A stretch of DNA of 64,000 nt from NCBI GenBank assembly GCA_014529385.2, contig CM043959.1:14445809-14509808 (forward strand), in the 5' to 3' direction. Each line of letters begins with the position of its first letter. Within the stretch, counting starts at the first letter, position 1. A program made the position numbers and the translations under genes. Origin of the DNA: Adiantum capillus-veneris. Lineage: Eukaryota > Streptophyta > Polypodiopsida > Polypodiales > Pteridaceae. Shown one piece after another: positions 24,093 to 38,579 of the stretch. The notes beneath the pieces are model-generated. The model ran no database searches, was not told the origin of the DNA, and saw only the letters and a program-made list of their open reading frames with translations.

Positions 24093-24299
24093 AATTATGT
24101 GGAGCTTCTATTGTGACTATACTAGTCAATTTGTAAACAAAATCTTTTTTGTATCTTCCTTTGTTTTATGTAATTTATAGTTATTATTCAAATCCATGTG
24201 TTGTACATCCTCTTGACTTTTGGTGTTTTCAACACCACAATCCTATGAGATTTTCACTTTATTTACTAGCCACACACCTCAATTTTTCCCACTTTAAGT

Positions 24300-24914
24300 G
24301 GAAAATTCCCAAATTACATGAATTCGGTCGATTTGGAGATTCCCATAATGTGAGATTTTTACCAAAATACCTAATATGGTCTTAGCAAATGGAATCACAT
24401 TGATCAATAAAAAATTGACATAACAAGTGAGTGCACTTACATCATAATTACACTCCAAGCTATTCCTTTGCTCCAGGCAAAGTCGCATCATTGCACACAC
24501 AAGTGTGTGCACCATCAAATTGGCTCCAAAATTGACCATTTGTAGGTCAAAATCAAACACTCAAATCATCAAATTATGCATAAATAGCACAATTAACTTG
24601 ATTAGAGTGATGATTTCACATACTTTATAAACACTTCAAATGTTAGTGGTTAGGTTAGCAAGGTTAGTCAAAATTAGTAGAAATTAGAATGAAATTAGTA
24701 AAATTAGCATGGAAAAAAGCGAAATTAGCAAGGGTTAGCATGAAATTAGTGAAATTGGGGGTTTGGGGTATTCATAACTCAACATTAACATCAATTTCTT
24801 GCACAACATTATCAAATTAAATCAAAAAATGAGTTACACACACTAAAAAACCAGTAAAATTAGTAATGAAATTACTATATTCTACACATCCTAACTCACT
24901 AGCTTAGGTTATCG
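24300..24914 (-). mobile_element. Internal fragment of an LTR retroelement
   Basis: AT-rich sequence next to a primer-binding site and LTR on its right (24915-25708), read on the minus strand. Between about 24650 and 24870 it has many short gaaattag/ggttagc motifs. No gag or pol coding sequence is seen, so the element is broken here. The left boundary is uncertain. Confidence 0.4.
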
Positions 24915-24933
24915 ATCCCCGACAACGGTGCCA
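24915..24933 (-). other. Primer-binding site, tRNA-Asp type
   Basis: On the minus strand the site reads TGGCACCGTTGTCGGGGAT. This matches the complement of the plant tRNA-Asp 3' end (TGGCGCCGTTGCCGGGGAT) except for two transitions. It lies two bases inside the adjoining LTR, as expected for an LTR retrotransposon. Confidence 0.75.
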
Positions 24934-24935
24934 AA

Positions 24936-25708
24936 TGTAGAGATGCGTTGTAGCACGACCTAATCGCAACCCACAAAATTATCAAATCATGGATCGGCAA
25001 CCCGGCTAGGGCATGGAAGCACGAGCCTTGGATGTATAGACATAGAGGATGCAAGGGATTCTTCTTCTCATCATAGAGAGAAGCCATGGAAAGGGGCTTG
25101 CTCTAATCAACAACACATTTCTACTTACTAATCACTTGACACAATCACGTGGTTGAAATTATCCTCTCACATCAATCACTCTTAATCACAACTACATAAG
25201 CATGCAATTAACATACCTACTCCGTATTAGTGTGTCCATTCCGGCACAACCCCTCAATGCGACTACGTATGTACACACACTAACCGCACCTTGTAGAGAG
25301 AGATGAAGAGAAGGAAGGCACCGCCCGCACACACCATGGCCAATTGTGTGGATAGAATATATTAACTCAAAAAAGGGATTAGAGATTTACCACCACACTA
25401 ATACAATCTCACTTCACATAATCAAACAAAGAGATTAATAAGAAAGAAGGTGTAATTGATTATTAGAAATCAAGAGCTACATGGGCATGGAAAGCCCATG
25501 AGCCTCATGACCATCCACTCTATAAAGAGGAGAACTCACCCAAGAATGACTACTCATTAAGCATAGGTCTCTTTTATAGCTTTGGGCCTCAAACCCTTCA
25601 ACTATGGGATAAAGTTGAGCTCTCTAGCCTAGACTTATACAACTTTGGAACTCTTACATGAGCCCAAGCCCTATACAATGAAAATGAAATATTGTGCACT
25701 ACGGCACA
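24936..25708 (-). mobile_element. LTR (5' LTR of a minus-strand retroelement remnant)
   Basis: On the plus strand it begins TGTAGAGATGCG next to the primer site. A plausible other end is ...GTGCACTACGGCACA at 25708, giving TG..CA termini and a length near 773 bp. The outer boundary is inferred from the TG/CA rule only; no second LTR was found in the window. Confidence 0.5.
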
Positions 25709-26484
25709 ACATAATTGGTGTAGCGTATGTTAGCCGCTGCTAACATCAGCTATCTTTTGAATGTAAAAAGTTCAATTATGTCATATTATTTATGGTAAAA
25801 CAACTACACACATACACACTTACACACACTTATCTTGACGACAATGCCTTGTATTACCCTTGACCAAATTCTTCCATCTCAGGTAATTTGGCTCTTTCTA
25901 TCTCTCTATCCTTGTCTACACGGTGGACCAATCAACAACACTAGCTATGCTTCTCAGATGCACTCTCTTTATCTATCTTTAGGCTGGTAACCTATAGGTT
26001 TCTTCACCCTTTCCCTCTCCTTATCTATTTATTTCCCACACCAATTTGTAGTATTTTACTTTAGCATCATTTTTCTCCATAGATGTGTCATACAATGGCT
26101 CGGTTATGAGCATAACTGGCTTTATAAGACTATTGTCTCATGCCAAGATGGAGTCCCTACACTAACTTGGCATGAACGGACCCTCCTTTGATGAGGGGAT
26201 AACGACCTTATCCGAGGAGAGATTGCTTCACATTTTGGGACTTGAATGCAGAGTATTATCTTCTTAACTTAGAAATTTGGAAACACTTAATTAACGTTGC
26301 ACATTAGTTCATTACAGCATTTTGCAATTCCGTGATGGTCTTTTGCTACAATCCCATCTCTTCCCCTTCACGCACGATGGTGCTCGTTACATGATGTACA
26401 TCCTCCCCGTGAGGAATAGTTCTGCTCGACATCCCCCTCATGATAGGTTACCACTTGCCTAGGTGATACGTCTTAAAACACACA

Positions 26485-26563
<79 letters not shown>

Positions 26564-29500
26564 ATTATGATGTCAACAGGAGGTCATGATGTACAGTATA
26601 AACATGGTACCTATCATGGGATCGATACTAAGATACCACCTTGCTGCCAACTTATAGTTGATTAACGGTATAGTGACAACACAACCCCTTCAGGCAAGGA
26701 ACTGTGAGGAAGAAGTTTCTCAGTTTGCATTGGTTGGTTCTTGCAGCCTCCACACAACCTATCTCATACACACACCTTTTGGGGATGGCGGCATGGTGTC
26801 CTGAGCTATATGATGAAAATATGTGTGATGGAAGCTATCACCAACCTCGGCTATGGACATTTTAATTTTACCCACAGGTAGGTGCTCATGCCCTACTTCT
26901 AATCTGGTTAGTTTTGGTTTTGCAAGATATTTAAGGTGTTTTTGAAGCGCAATGCAATGAATTTTTGCATTAGGTGATCTATGGTTATCAAATCATCCTG
27001 TAGAGGGTTCTTCATGAGATAGCACATGAATTTTTGAAAATTTATTCAAAATTTAGGAGATATGTTTTCCAACTGTACAGATCTAAGCACAATATGATAG
27101 TCAAAATTGCCAACTATGACATGTGGGTAGATTACAGCTGGCATGTAGTGTTTTTTTGGGTATATCTAACATGGTTTTTTTTAAAAGGCTTTATAACATT
27201 ATGAAATAATATGACCATCTGTTGGTATATTTGTCAAATTTCAGACCTATTTTGATTGATTGTAAGCCAATTTATACCTATGAATAGCAGAAACCTTCCA
27301 CATAAAGTTCATCTCTGTACACTCTCGGATTCTTGAAATTGGTTTGACTTACCAACATGGTATTGGATGGGAGGTGTGATCACTACTAGAAATGGCAAGG
27401 AAATTTGAAAGTCTAACTGAATTAGTTGTTGTCGCCCTTTGAATGCAGAGTACCAAATAAGTAGGGAAGTGAAGGATAATTGATCTGTTGGATGAACCTA
27501 ATCAAGTGGGATTTGATTATGGTTTGTTTTGGAAAACATATCAATAAATCAAACAAGATGTTGTTCAAATATTCGAGGACTAATATATGTGACTTTTTTC
27601 TAAAACATTGAATCATTATGAAGCATTATCACCAATTGTTAGTAAAATTGTCATAATTTGAACTTATTTTGGATTGATTGTGAAACGGTTAATATGTCTA
27701 AGCAATTTGGCTTACTATAAAAAGTCTGCATTAGTACCTTACACATAGAGTTTAACTTTGTGTACTCTTAGGCTTTAGAATTTGTTCGACTTACCAGTAA
27801 GGTATAGGTATTACTCTATATCAAATAAACTTGCTTTTGGACATCATGGTTCATACCTCTAGACATGTATGGTTACACTATCTACATAAGGTTTTTTGAA
27901 ACCTACTCTACTTTCCCACCAAATGCTCTCCAACCTTTTGTAGATTTGCTTGACTAATTTTTTAAATCAATGTCTTTTAGATCAAAAGCTACACACTCAG
28001 CTTTGACTTAGATTTCTTACTTTGTGATTGGGTCATTTTTTTTCATATATCTTGCATGGTGAATGAAGTTAAATACGTTAAAAAATAATGCAGACTCTTA
28101 TGAGCACGTGACTATTTAAAGTTCTTAATTTTGTTTTAAAGCTTTAATCCTTCTGTGAGGGTCTCCAAAGAGATGGCGACTACTGCAGTTTTTGGATATT
28201 TTCTCCATAATACAAACAAGATGTTGTACAATTTTTTAATAAAAAGGGGGCACTACTTGGCTTTATTGATACATTCGATATAATTTGACTTTGGTATATG
28301 GTTGAAAATAAATGATAGTTCGTAGGGTAAGCACAAGCATAGCCAATTCGAACTGAATGCTTTTGTATGGATGTAGGTAACAGTTGGATCCTTCTCCTTG
28401 TAGGATTAGTGGAGGTTTGTCTCTAGGGACTAGATATCTTCAAAGTGGATCACATCAATAACCATACTTGGAGAAAGAAAGATCTGAATCAAACATTTTT
28501 TTATTTAGTAGAGGTTTAGGCTAATGTAAACTATCAAAATAAACATTTGACAGGTGTTATATATATGTAACTTATCTTTTGGGTATATTGTCAATGTCCT
28601 TGTACATGTATCATTTCGCTTGTCCATATGTGAATTGTGATCTACTCCATTGTATGGTTCATTAGTTTGTATAATCAAACTACTGTTAGGCTTTTCATTT
28701 CAAACACACACACACACCCACACACCCACACATAGAGGACTTGGTGTCTAGGTAATTAGCTTTGTGATTACCACCATCTTTGTCCCCTTTTAAAGTCCCC
28801 ATCCGTGTCCCCTAATAATCTCACCATGACATGCCACTCATTAAATGATTATGGGAAAATTACACTGAAGAGTCTTGTAAATGAAGCATCCACTGACATG
28901 TGAAGGCATGCATCCCTCAAATTAGCATTTTTTCATGTAAGTTTCAAGTCCATGTTTGGCTAGTGGGTATCTATGAACTCTTAAAAGCGAGCAAGTCAAT
29001 TTGATAAAAAAGATGGTCAGTTTGATTACCCAAGATGCTATGCGATTTTGGGTAGGGCTACTTATATTCTCTTGATCTTTACCTCATAAGATATAATATT
29101 TTAAAATGGTAAGCAATCTCTAACTCTAGAAAAAAGTGGGATGTACTCTAGACAGTATAAAAGAGTAGATACTATTTGATAAACTACTTGTTGTACACGT
29201 TTTATAACTTTACAGAACTAAGATTTTTAATAATATACATGAACACATGAAAATACATGTTAATTTGGCTATGAATTTGTAATTCTTTGGGTGAGAATTA
29301 CTTGAGAGATGACGTTAACAGGATTTTTTTTAAAAAAATTACTCAATGTGTAGACAAAATATTGCATGATGCTAGATAGAATTGGCTATATTGCACTTTC
29401 CTTCTTCAGATATTTTATTTTGACATGATTAGCTCAGAGGGAAAGTTCACTCTACTCCAAAAATTAAAAAAGATAAAAAGAAAGTTAGTTCAAAGCTTAA

Positions 29501-30108
29501 AGTTTTCTATAAATTCTATGTAGGAATCTCTAAGATAGTAAAGACAGTATTGTGAAAATTTGGCCCTTACTAACATATAAACGCATGAATTTCAGCACAA
29601 AAAATATCCTTCTTGTGATGAGGTTAAAGACTCATCATAATTGATATTAGTAAGCTTGATCTCTATGAATGGATAATACAACAAAGAAATAACAAAGATC
29701 CTCAAGAATTTGAACTTAATGGGCTGTTTAAAAAATTGTTTATATTGGTCTTTACTTGGTTAGATATTTAATGTTTAAGTTGTTAGTACCCTTTGGTTAT
29801 AAAGAAAAGTGTGCTTCACCTAGTAAATATATATCAATTTTTTTGTGAAAACTATGCAAAAAAACTGCGTGTTTGACACTCTACTTAGTCTTTGGGGTCA
29901 GTAAGAAGCTAGGTCTACATGTGTGACATGAGTAACTGGATCTAGTATTGACACCTACAAAAAGCATAAACATTGTCAACACCTACAAAATGCATAAACA
30001 TTGTCAACACCAAGTATTAACAAGCAGAGGCTCTTTTCAAGGGATGGATACATATAGATATAAATAGCAAAATTAAATGTAATTTAGTTTGTACCCATCA
30101 AATATCAA

Positions 30109-30113
<5 letters not shown>
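25709..30113. other. Intergenic, no genes recognised
   Basis: AT-rich sequence without convincing ORFs. It holds a CA microsatellite at 26479-26559, a shorter CA-rich patch near 28702-28732 and a two-copy 31-bp tandem (acacctacaaaa.gcataaac) at about 29949-30010. Confidence 0.6.
26479..26559. repeat. (CA)n microsatellite
   Basis: About 80 bp of CA dinucleotide with isolated T interruptions. Confidence 0.95.

Positions 30114-30176
<63 letters not shown>
30114..30176. repeat. (AG)n microsatellite
   Basis: Uninterrupted AG repeat of about 62 bp. Confidence 0.95.
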
Positions 30177-30179
<3 letters not shown>

Positions 30180-30299
30180 CATCTTTCCTTTTTGCCATTT
30201 AGTTCAAAAAGGGAATCTGTTTAGATACCCCTTAATACACCCCCAAACCAAAATTGGCACGGCCTACTAGGTGCAGTTTGATGTATATATATTTTTAAT

Positions 30300-31940
<1,641 letters not shown>

Positions 31941-34050
31941 TTGCATTTTTTATGCAGGTAGTTGAGCGGTTTCCAAAACATGGGCTAACTACCAGGTATG
32001 AACTGTTCTAGTTTTCCAATACTCGGCCACTTTAACCACATACTTGAAAGCCTACTATGGTTAGTACTTAGCCTTGATGGTTTAGAATAACTATAACTTA
32101 TTGTTAGCTGGAAAAATAGGACTTGCGAATTGCCAAATGAATATATAAACTGGTTAAAAACCTAGGGTATTTATTCAAATTGTTTTGATGTGTAAAAAAC
32201 TTGGATGAGGATTGCTTAGTCATTTTGATTTACAAAATAAATGTAACATACAAACCATCCACATAATTTTAGGTCCTCACTATGTTGAAATCTGCTGAAA
32301 GGTAACTTTTTACCTCAGCTTTTGTCTCAAAACACCATAGAATCTTGACCTATCTTGGTAGGACTTCTTGTGATTACAATTGTACCATGATCATTTAACT
32401 GGTTTGAGGCTAAGTGTAGATAATACCTAAAGACAGGATGATTTTCCATGTGATGGTTTGTGGAATGTGAAAATATTTTTGAATGTCTAATGCTTGGCTA
32501 CTTATGTTTTTCTCTATTCCCTTCCTGTGACTTTGGACACTTCGGATGAAAATTTTGATATATCTTGGCACTAGCTTTTTTTTTGTGCTTGCTTGCTTGG
32601 CAATACAATTTTGATGGTATGTTTTTTGATAGGGGCTGGTTTCTTTCTTGGTATTGATTTTTCCCAATAATATTTTCTTGCTGATATTTATAAAGCCTTC
32701 TGACAGTGGATTTCACTTTAGCTCATTGAGCTTACCTTCTAATGGATAAAAGAATAGCTTCTTGGATCCTACCACTTATATAGCTATGGCCAGAATTTAT
32801 AGATGTTTCCTTGCTTGGGAATGATTAGATCTTAACTAAATTAAAGTATGATATTGAGATAGCCTAGCTCTCATTGTATTTTAATTAACATTTGAGCATG
32901 ACTAGTGATTCTTTGAATTTGACTGGTAGCTTAGTTGTTCTAGTTCATAATAAATATAACACTAAAGCTCAAAACTAACCCCATGATAAGTTCTAATTCC
33001 TCAAGAAGTTGAAATTTGGTGAAATATTTTGACTTCATATAATTAAGAAACTTGGCTTATCTTGAAAAGGATGTTTATCTTGAGAGGATATGATGCAAAT
33101 ACTATTTTGGCATGATTCTATAGTTGGTTTCCATGCTTTGAGACTAAGTATTAACAATGCTTAATAATGTAAAGAAAAAGGATTGTTCGTGTGATATTAT
33201 GATAGATGCAAATATTCATGTGGACTAAGAAACACAAGATGTAAATTTATGGTGAAATTTTGTTCCATAGGTCTACATTAATTGTAACATAAATGGAGAT
33301 GCCCAACCTACTCTCTTTCTAAGGATAGTGGTTTTTTGATTGATAGTCTGAAGTGTGAACAAATTATTTTGGTTTTGTGCTTGGGAACACCAAATAGATA
33401 TCTTGGATAATTAACTAAATTTGGAATGGCTTATTGATGCTGCTTTAATGTGATACTTCTTTGCATTCGTTGGTTCAAAAAAACATAAATAAGATTTTAG
33501 TACATACTGGTCTTTGGATCATATTTCTCCTATGATATTGCTATAGATGTGGGGCAATTATGGTATCTTTTAAACATATTAGTGTAGCTTCATTTTTTGA
33601 TAGAATCCTTGAACCTCCAAGATGGTGCTTTGCTTTGGAAAGAAAGAAAATTTCAATTATTGAAAGCCGACTTTTTTCTTTGTACTGGATCATAGCTGGA
33701 TGGTTTCATGATGGGAGTTGTGAACTTCTATGATTATGGATTTGATGAAAAATGAGCATACTTATATACAACTTTACACTAATCATTGACGTGATGGCTT
33801 CACTTAGATTTTGACTCATGGGTATTACTAAACCATAACATGATTTTCAATATTGATGGTTTGGCAGGATAATGGGACAAGTTTATGGCCTAAAAATTAA
33901 AAATAAATTGGATTTTTTAGACACATTATACAATCATTTAAAAAGGAAACATAATCTTTATGACTAACTTGAAAACTTGAATTTGACTATAAATGACTTA
34001 CAATTTGTAACATACCTATTGTTATGCCATTTGAATCGGAAGGGGTGATG
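31941..34050. other. Intergenic, no genes recognised
   Basis: AT-rich, with only short random ORFs. It ends at the target-site duplication of the LTR retrotransposon. Confidence 0.6.
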
Positions 34051-34057
34051 GCCTTTT

Positions 34058-36775
34058 TGAGGTCCCCTCCCCGATACCATAACCTTTTGGCAAACAGGAG
34101 GGCACCTGACAGGTCGCTAAGCCCTATTCGATTGAGAAAACATAGTCAATGTAGACAAGATTTTAATGGACAGGCTCTCGTCACCAAGTAACTTGAGTCC
34201 AAACCATTAAAAAGGATTCCTAGCCCTGTCTCGTAGGGAAAGCGTGAACTGTTACAATACTATGACGTTCCTAATTTCACCTTCCGAGAGAGAGAAACCC
34301 CAATTGCCTTTTTCCCCATAACTTTCAGAGGCACGTACAATTGGAATTCTCGACTCCTTGCACAAATGAGTCTCTTATTCACTCTTTTACAAGAGGGAGA
34401 GGAGAGTTTCTCGACTAATCGAAACCACCCATCCTTGACTGGCAACCTGAGACAGTCCCCACTTTCCACCCCCACACTCACACTTTGTTTTGCTTGTTTT
34501 CTAATTATTGATTGTTTATACACAAAGTTCCTTTTTTTGGGTTTCCATCACAAGTTCATTAAGACAAACCCTTCAACTAATTTCAAATCAGCACCAAGAC
34601 AATCCTTCTAGAAGAAAAACAACATACGATCCTTCTTCATTAAACTATCCCAACCCCAAGAGTTCACTCCTCTTGGCGAGAGTTTATTGCTCTCGGTGTC
34701 TTTAATTTTCCATACAACTAAATTGTTCTGCAATCTGGGCACCAACCCGCAGTGACTAACTTGCAATCTGGGCAACAACCCGCAAGTACTATCTTGTATT
34801 CTGGGCACCAACCCGCAAGATGTATGCAACCATATGCACCGCTTTAGCGTTCACTCCGCTAAGCTCTCCTCCCTGGATATCAAAGGGAGTTTTGACTATA
34901 TCGGTATAGGATTTTGAATGAAGAAGGTTCGAGAGTTCTTCTACTAGGCAAACATTTCTTTCCTACTAGCAAACAGATTAGTTTCCAAACAATCTTTCAC
35001 TCTTCAAAGAAAATTATTTCAAACATATGCCGTAATTTGTGATGGTTTTATGATCCATAGAGATTGTTTTCCCTCTACTCTATCGTCTATGCAATGAATG
35101 CAAATACTTAACAAGATTAATTCCAACCTTGTCTAATGTAGGACCATTGCTTGGCAAGTTTGGTGGCACATCCTCCAAGGAAATTCTTTTTCCTTTATCA
35201 GCTTCTCGGCTAGTGCCAGCCTCATCATTGTGAGTCTTGCTAACACGGGTCCTTTTTGGGGCCATCTTATCTCTAACTAACTTGAAAACGTGTAAGAACT
35301 AATTGTGCAAAAATCAATTTGATAATAAGGTTAATGGAATGTTAATTTAATCTATTCTTACACTTCTATTCCAATGATTTATGCTTATGGTAGGCAAGAA
35401 ATTTTATATAAGGTCTAATAGACAATACTCATTCACACCATCCATTTATGCACTAATCTCATGATTAATCACTTATATATACTTGGAAAAAAAATCCATC
35501 ATTTTAGTTGGACAATTCTTGAATATGCTTAACTATTTCATGCAAATATTTAGGTTACATTGATGAAGAATTGTGCATGCAGTCAACACAATCAATTATG
35601 TAATCGAGCGGTGAGACCTTCATTACTTTGTAATGTAGAGATATTACCATAAAATAGATATAATGATTGTTGATTTCCAATTGAGGATAGGTAAATAAGA
35701 GTATAGCATTTGATAGTAGAGTAGCAATTGGAAAGGATTCCAAATGAGAGAAGAGATTGATAATAGCTTCATTAAACAATAGATTTACATTACCCAATGT
35801 GCTTTGGAGGTATTGATCTCTCAAAGCTTTGATGTAGAAGCCACCAAGTTAATTGCCATAGTAGCAGAGCTCCCTTCTCCCAAGTGTGTTCAAGTGTCTA
35901 AAATTGAGTGTGAATGGTCTTTATATAGGGGTTTGGAGGTTGCTTGAGGTCCAAGGGATGCCCATACCTCCCTTGCTCGCCCCCTCTTGCCAAATGAAGG
36001 ATTAGAGGTGTCACAAGCCTCTCACTTACCACTAGAGGTGTCCCCTTTTATCCAATTGAGTGATACACCTCATGTACTTACCCATGCTTAGGGTCAACAT
36101 ACCATAAGAGATGGGCTATGGCCATCGGTCATTTATGGTCATACATACACATACCCATACATACATATGCACATGCATACATATGTATGCCTTAGGCTTA
36201 GGATTTAATTTATTAACATTAGGATGAAATTTAATTGTCTAAAGTGAGCTTGGCTTGTCAAAATTCAATTCTGAAACTTGCTAGTAAAAGACGAGCTTGA
36301 GGTACACATGCACATGCATACATATGCATGCCTTAGACTTAGGATTTAATTTATTAACATTAGGATGAAATTTAATTGTCTAAAGTGAGCTTGGCTTGTC
36401 AAAATTCAATTCTGAAACTTGCTATTAAAAGACGAGCTTGAGGATGACAGACTAAGGTGTCAGATGCACACACCTGCTATATTTAGTAGTTTCTGAGACA
36501 AGCAACTATTTTTATGGAAATTCAAGACGGGATAGATTTAGATGAGACGGTCGTGTCTAGCTGGGTGTAAGCATCTCAAAACTTTCTAATTTTGGACAAA
36601 AATGATAAACAAGTAAAAAATTTATTTTTGAAAATCTTACAATAATATATTTAACATTGGCTCATCAAAGCTGGAAAAACTACCGAAAATAGTAACTTTT
36701 TGCTTATGACCAAAATGGCTTGATATGTATTCCATTACATGGGAATCCCTTTCCAAGGGTGGCAGAGACCTTACA
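34058..36775 (-). repeat. 3' LTR of the Ty3-type element
   Basis: 2718 bp, TG..CA ends. It contains a 33-bp three-copy tandem (ctgggcaccaacccgca type) at about 34725-34822 and a 141-bp tandem duplication at 36169-36443. The second copy of that duplication is absent from the other LTR. Confidence 0.9.
35080..35265 (-). CDS. Small ORF inside the LTR (MAPKRTRVSK..., 61 aa)
   Basis: Sense-strand ORF within the 3' LTR, starting MAPKRTRVSKTHNDEAGTSR and rich in charged residues. The other LTR retains the same ATG region near 41,560, but a 5-bp deletion ends that ORF after about 10 codons; the downstream codons are still similar. The start resembles the basic N-termini of some plant gag-like proteins (inference). 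It could be a leftover coding segment captured by the LTR rather than an expressed peptide. Confidence 0.35.
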   Translation of the reverse strand: MAPKRTRVSKTHNDEAGTSREADKGKRISLEDVPPNLPSNGPTLDKVGINLVKYLHSLHRR

Positions 36776-36785
36776 TTCTCCCCAA
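36776..36785 (-). other. Polypurine tract
   Basis: On the minus strand TTGGGGAGAA lies immediately before the 3' LTR (TGTAAGGTC...), the expected place for the plus-strand primer. Confidence 0.75.
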
Positions 36786-36829
36786 CTTGGAAAATTGAGA
36801 TATCCTTATCTCAAAGGTATGTTCGGATG

Positions 36830-37149
36830 ATCTATAAGGAGAGTTATTTTATCTTCCCATGTTGCATCTTCTTCAGGGAAATCTTTCCATTTGACGAGGT
36901 GTTCGATGATGCTTTTATTCCTAAGTTTTCTTTCTCAAGTTCTAGGATATAGTGAGGTTGAAGTTCAAGGACTCCTCCTAAAGCGAGTTTGCTAGCATCA
37001 GTTATAACTTCAAACTCTTTATTGAAATCTGGAAGCTTAAGAATAGGAGCTGATACTAGGTAACCTTTTAGCTTTGCAAAACTGGCCTCGTGTTTGGCTC
37101 TCCACTCGATTCTCATCCCTTTCTTTAATAACTTTGTTAAAGGTGCCAC
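36830..37149 (-). pseudogene. pol: RNase H start fused to the pol C-terminal tail (deletion junction)
   Basis: The reading frame carries the connection/RNase H start (APILKLPDF then EVITDASKLALGGVL). At about 36,965 it jumps to ELQPHYILE, which belongs to the C-terminal end of Ty3 pol. One frame over, the same strand continues LVKWKDFPEEDATWED, the chromo-like C-terminal signature. The rest of RNase H, the zinc-binding HHCC domain and the DDE integrase core are gone, so a deletion joined these ends. A frameshift follows it. Confidence 0.75.
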
Positions 37150-37993
37150 AATAAGAGCATAATCCTTAACAAATATCCGGTACCATCCTGTGATCCCAAG
37201 AAATCCCCTTATTTCACTGATGGAAGTAGGCTGAGGCCATTGTACGATGTCCTTAACTTTATCTGGGTCAACTGAGATTCCTTTGGAAGATATAATAAAG
37301 CCAAGATAGCTGACTTGGGCCGAGAAAAAGGTACATTTACTCTTCTTAGCATAAAGCTGATGTTGACGTAAGAGCTATAATATTTTACGAACATGCTCTT
37401 CATGATCCGCCTCATCTTTAGAGTAGATCAAAATATCATCGAAGAAAACCAAAACAAAATCATCTAGGTAAGGTCTAAAAATATCCTGTATTAGTCGATT
37501 GAAGCTTGCAGGAGCATTAGTAAGACCAAAAGACATTACAGTGAACTCATAATGCCCATACCTAGTATTGAAAGTTGTCTTTGGAATGCTTGATTCTTAT
37601 ATGATAATATCCAGAGCGAAGATCAATCTTTGTTAAGATCTTAGCCCCGTGTAGCCTCTCCAAGAGTTCATCAATTCTAGGAATAGGATACTTGTTCTTA
37701 ACAGTGACTTGATTAAGACCACGGTAGTCTATGCAAAGTTGTAAAGAACCATCCTTCTTCTTCTGAAAAAGGACTGGAGCACCCCAAGGAGAAGTACTTG
37801 GTCGGATAAATCCTTGCTCAATAAGTTGCCTAAGTTGCTCTTTAAGCTCGATTGCCTCAGGGAGTGACATCTTGTACAGTCTTTTCGAAACAGTTTCACA
37901 ACCAGGGATAGTCTTTAAGTCGTGATCCACCCCTCTAAGGGCTGGAAGACTTGTAAGATCTTCAAGAAACACATCTGAATATCTCTCAACCAA
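37150..37993 (-). pseudogene. pol: reverse transcriptase, frameshifted
   Basis: Conserved RT blocks are visible: [40 protein letters not shown] and [13 protein letters not shown] in one frame (37993-37562). After a frameshift, the catalytic block FFDDILIYS lies near 37,430, then thumb sequence SYLGFIIS and GFLGITGWYRIFV. At least one in-frame stop (TAG near 37,378) and one frameshift interrupt it. The active-site DD is preserved. Confidence 0.85.
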
Positions 37994-37999
37994 CTAGGC

Positions 38000-38464
38000 T
38001 GAAAGTTTGAATCTGTGTCCTCTACCTTGTTGAGTTTAACTGCATAGATTTGCTGACCCTTTCGTAATCCCTTCAAAATTCTACTAGCCTTGACTAAGTG
38101 AGCTTTTGGATTCCCATTCTTTTCTTGAACTAAAACTTTATTCCCTAGTTCGTATGTAAAGGTAAAATTCCCTTGTGCACAATGAATATGAGCTTGATTT
38201 TGTTTCAACCAGTCCATTCCTGAGATACCATCATAAATGCCTAAAGGTAAAGTGCGAAAGTTTGCAGAAGTAGAGTATCCCCCCTAGTTCAAATTCTACC
38301 TGTCCTGCTGTATGTTGAGTTAGGAGTTCCTTCCCATTTTCTAGTTCCACAATTAGTCTCCCAACAGGATACTGGTTTAGTTTCAGATTTCTCATGCATT
38401 TAGGAGAGATAAACGAGTGTGTGCTTCCACAATCAATTAAAAATTCATTTTTTTCACCTTGCAA
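38000..38464 (-). pseudogene. pol: retropepsin-like aspartic protease and linker
   Basis: The protease reads FLIDCGSTHSFISP, with the catalytic Asp in the retropepsin D(S/C)G(S/A)T motif. A stop near 38,285 separates it from the linker (MDWLKQNQAHI..., where DWL matches the conserved GMDWL of Ty3 proteases). It lies between gag and RT, as in other Ty3 elements. Confidence 0.75.
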
Positions 38465-38579
38465 GACCCTGGTGCTTGAATGGATGCATATTGCTAGCGA
38501 GCACTCAGGTTGTCAATTGCGGAATGTAGAGTTTCTCTCTCTTCAGCTTGGTCTCCCACTGTTGGTTCTTCCATAATAA

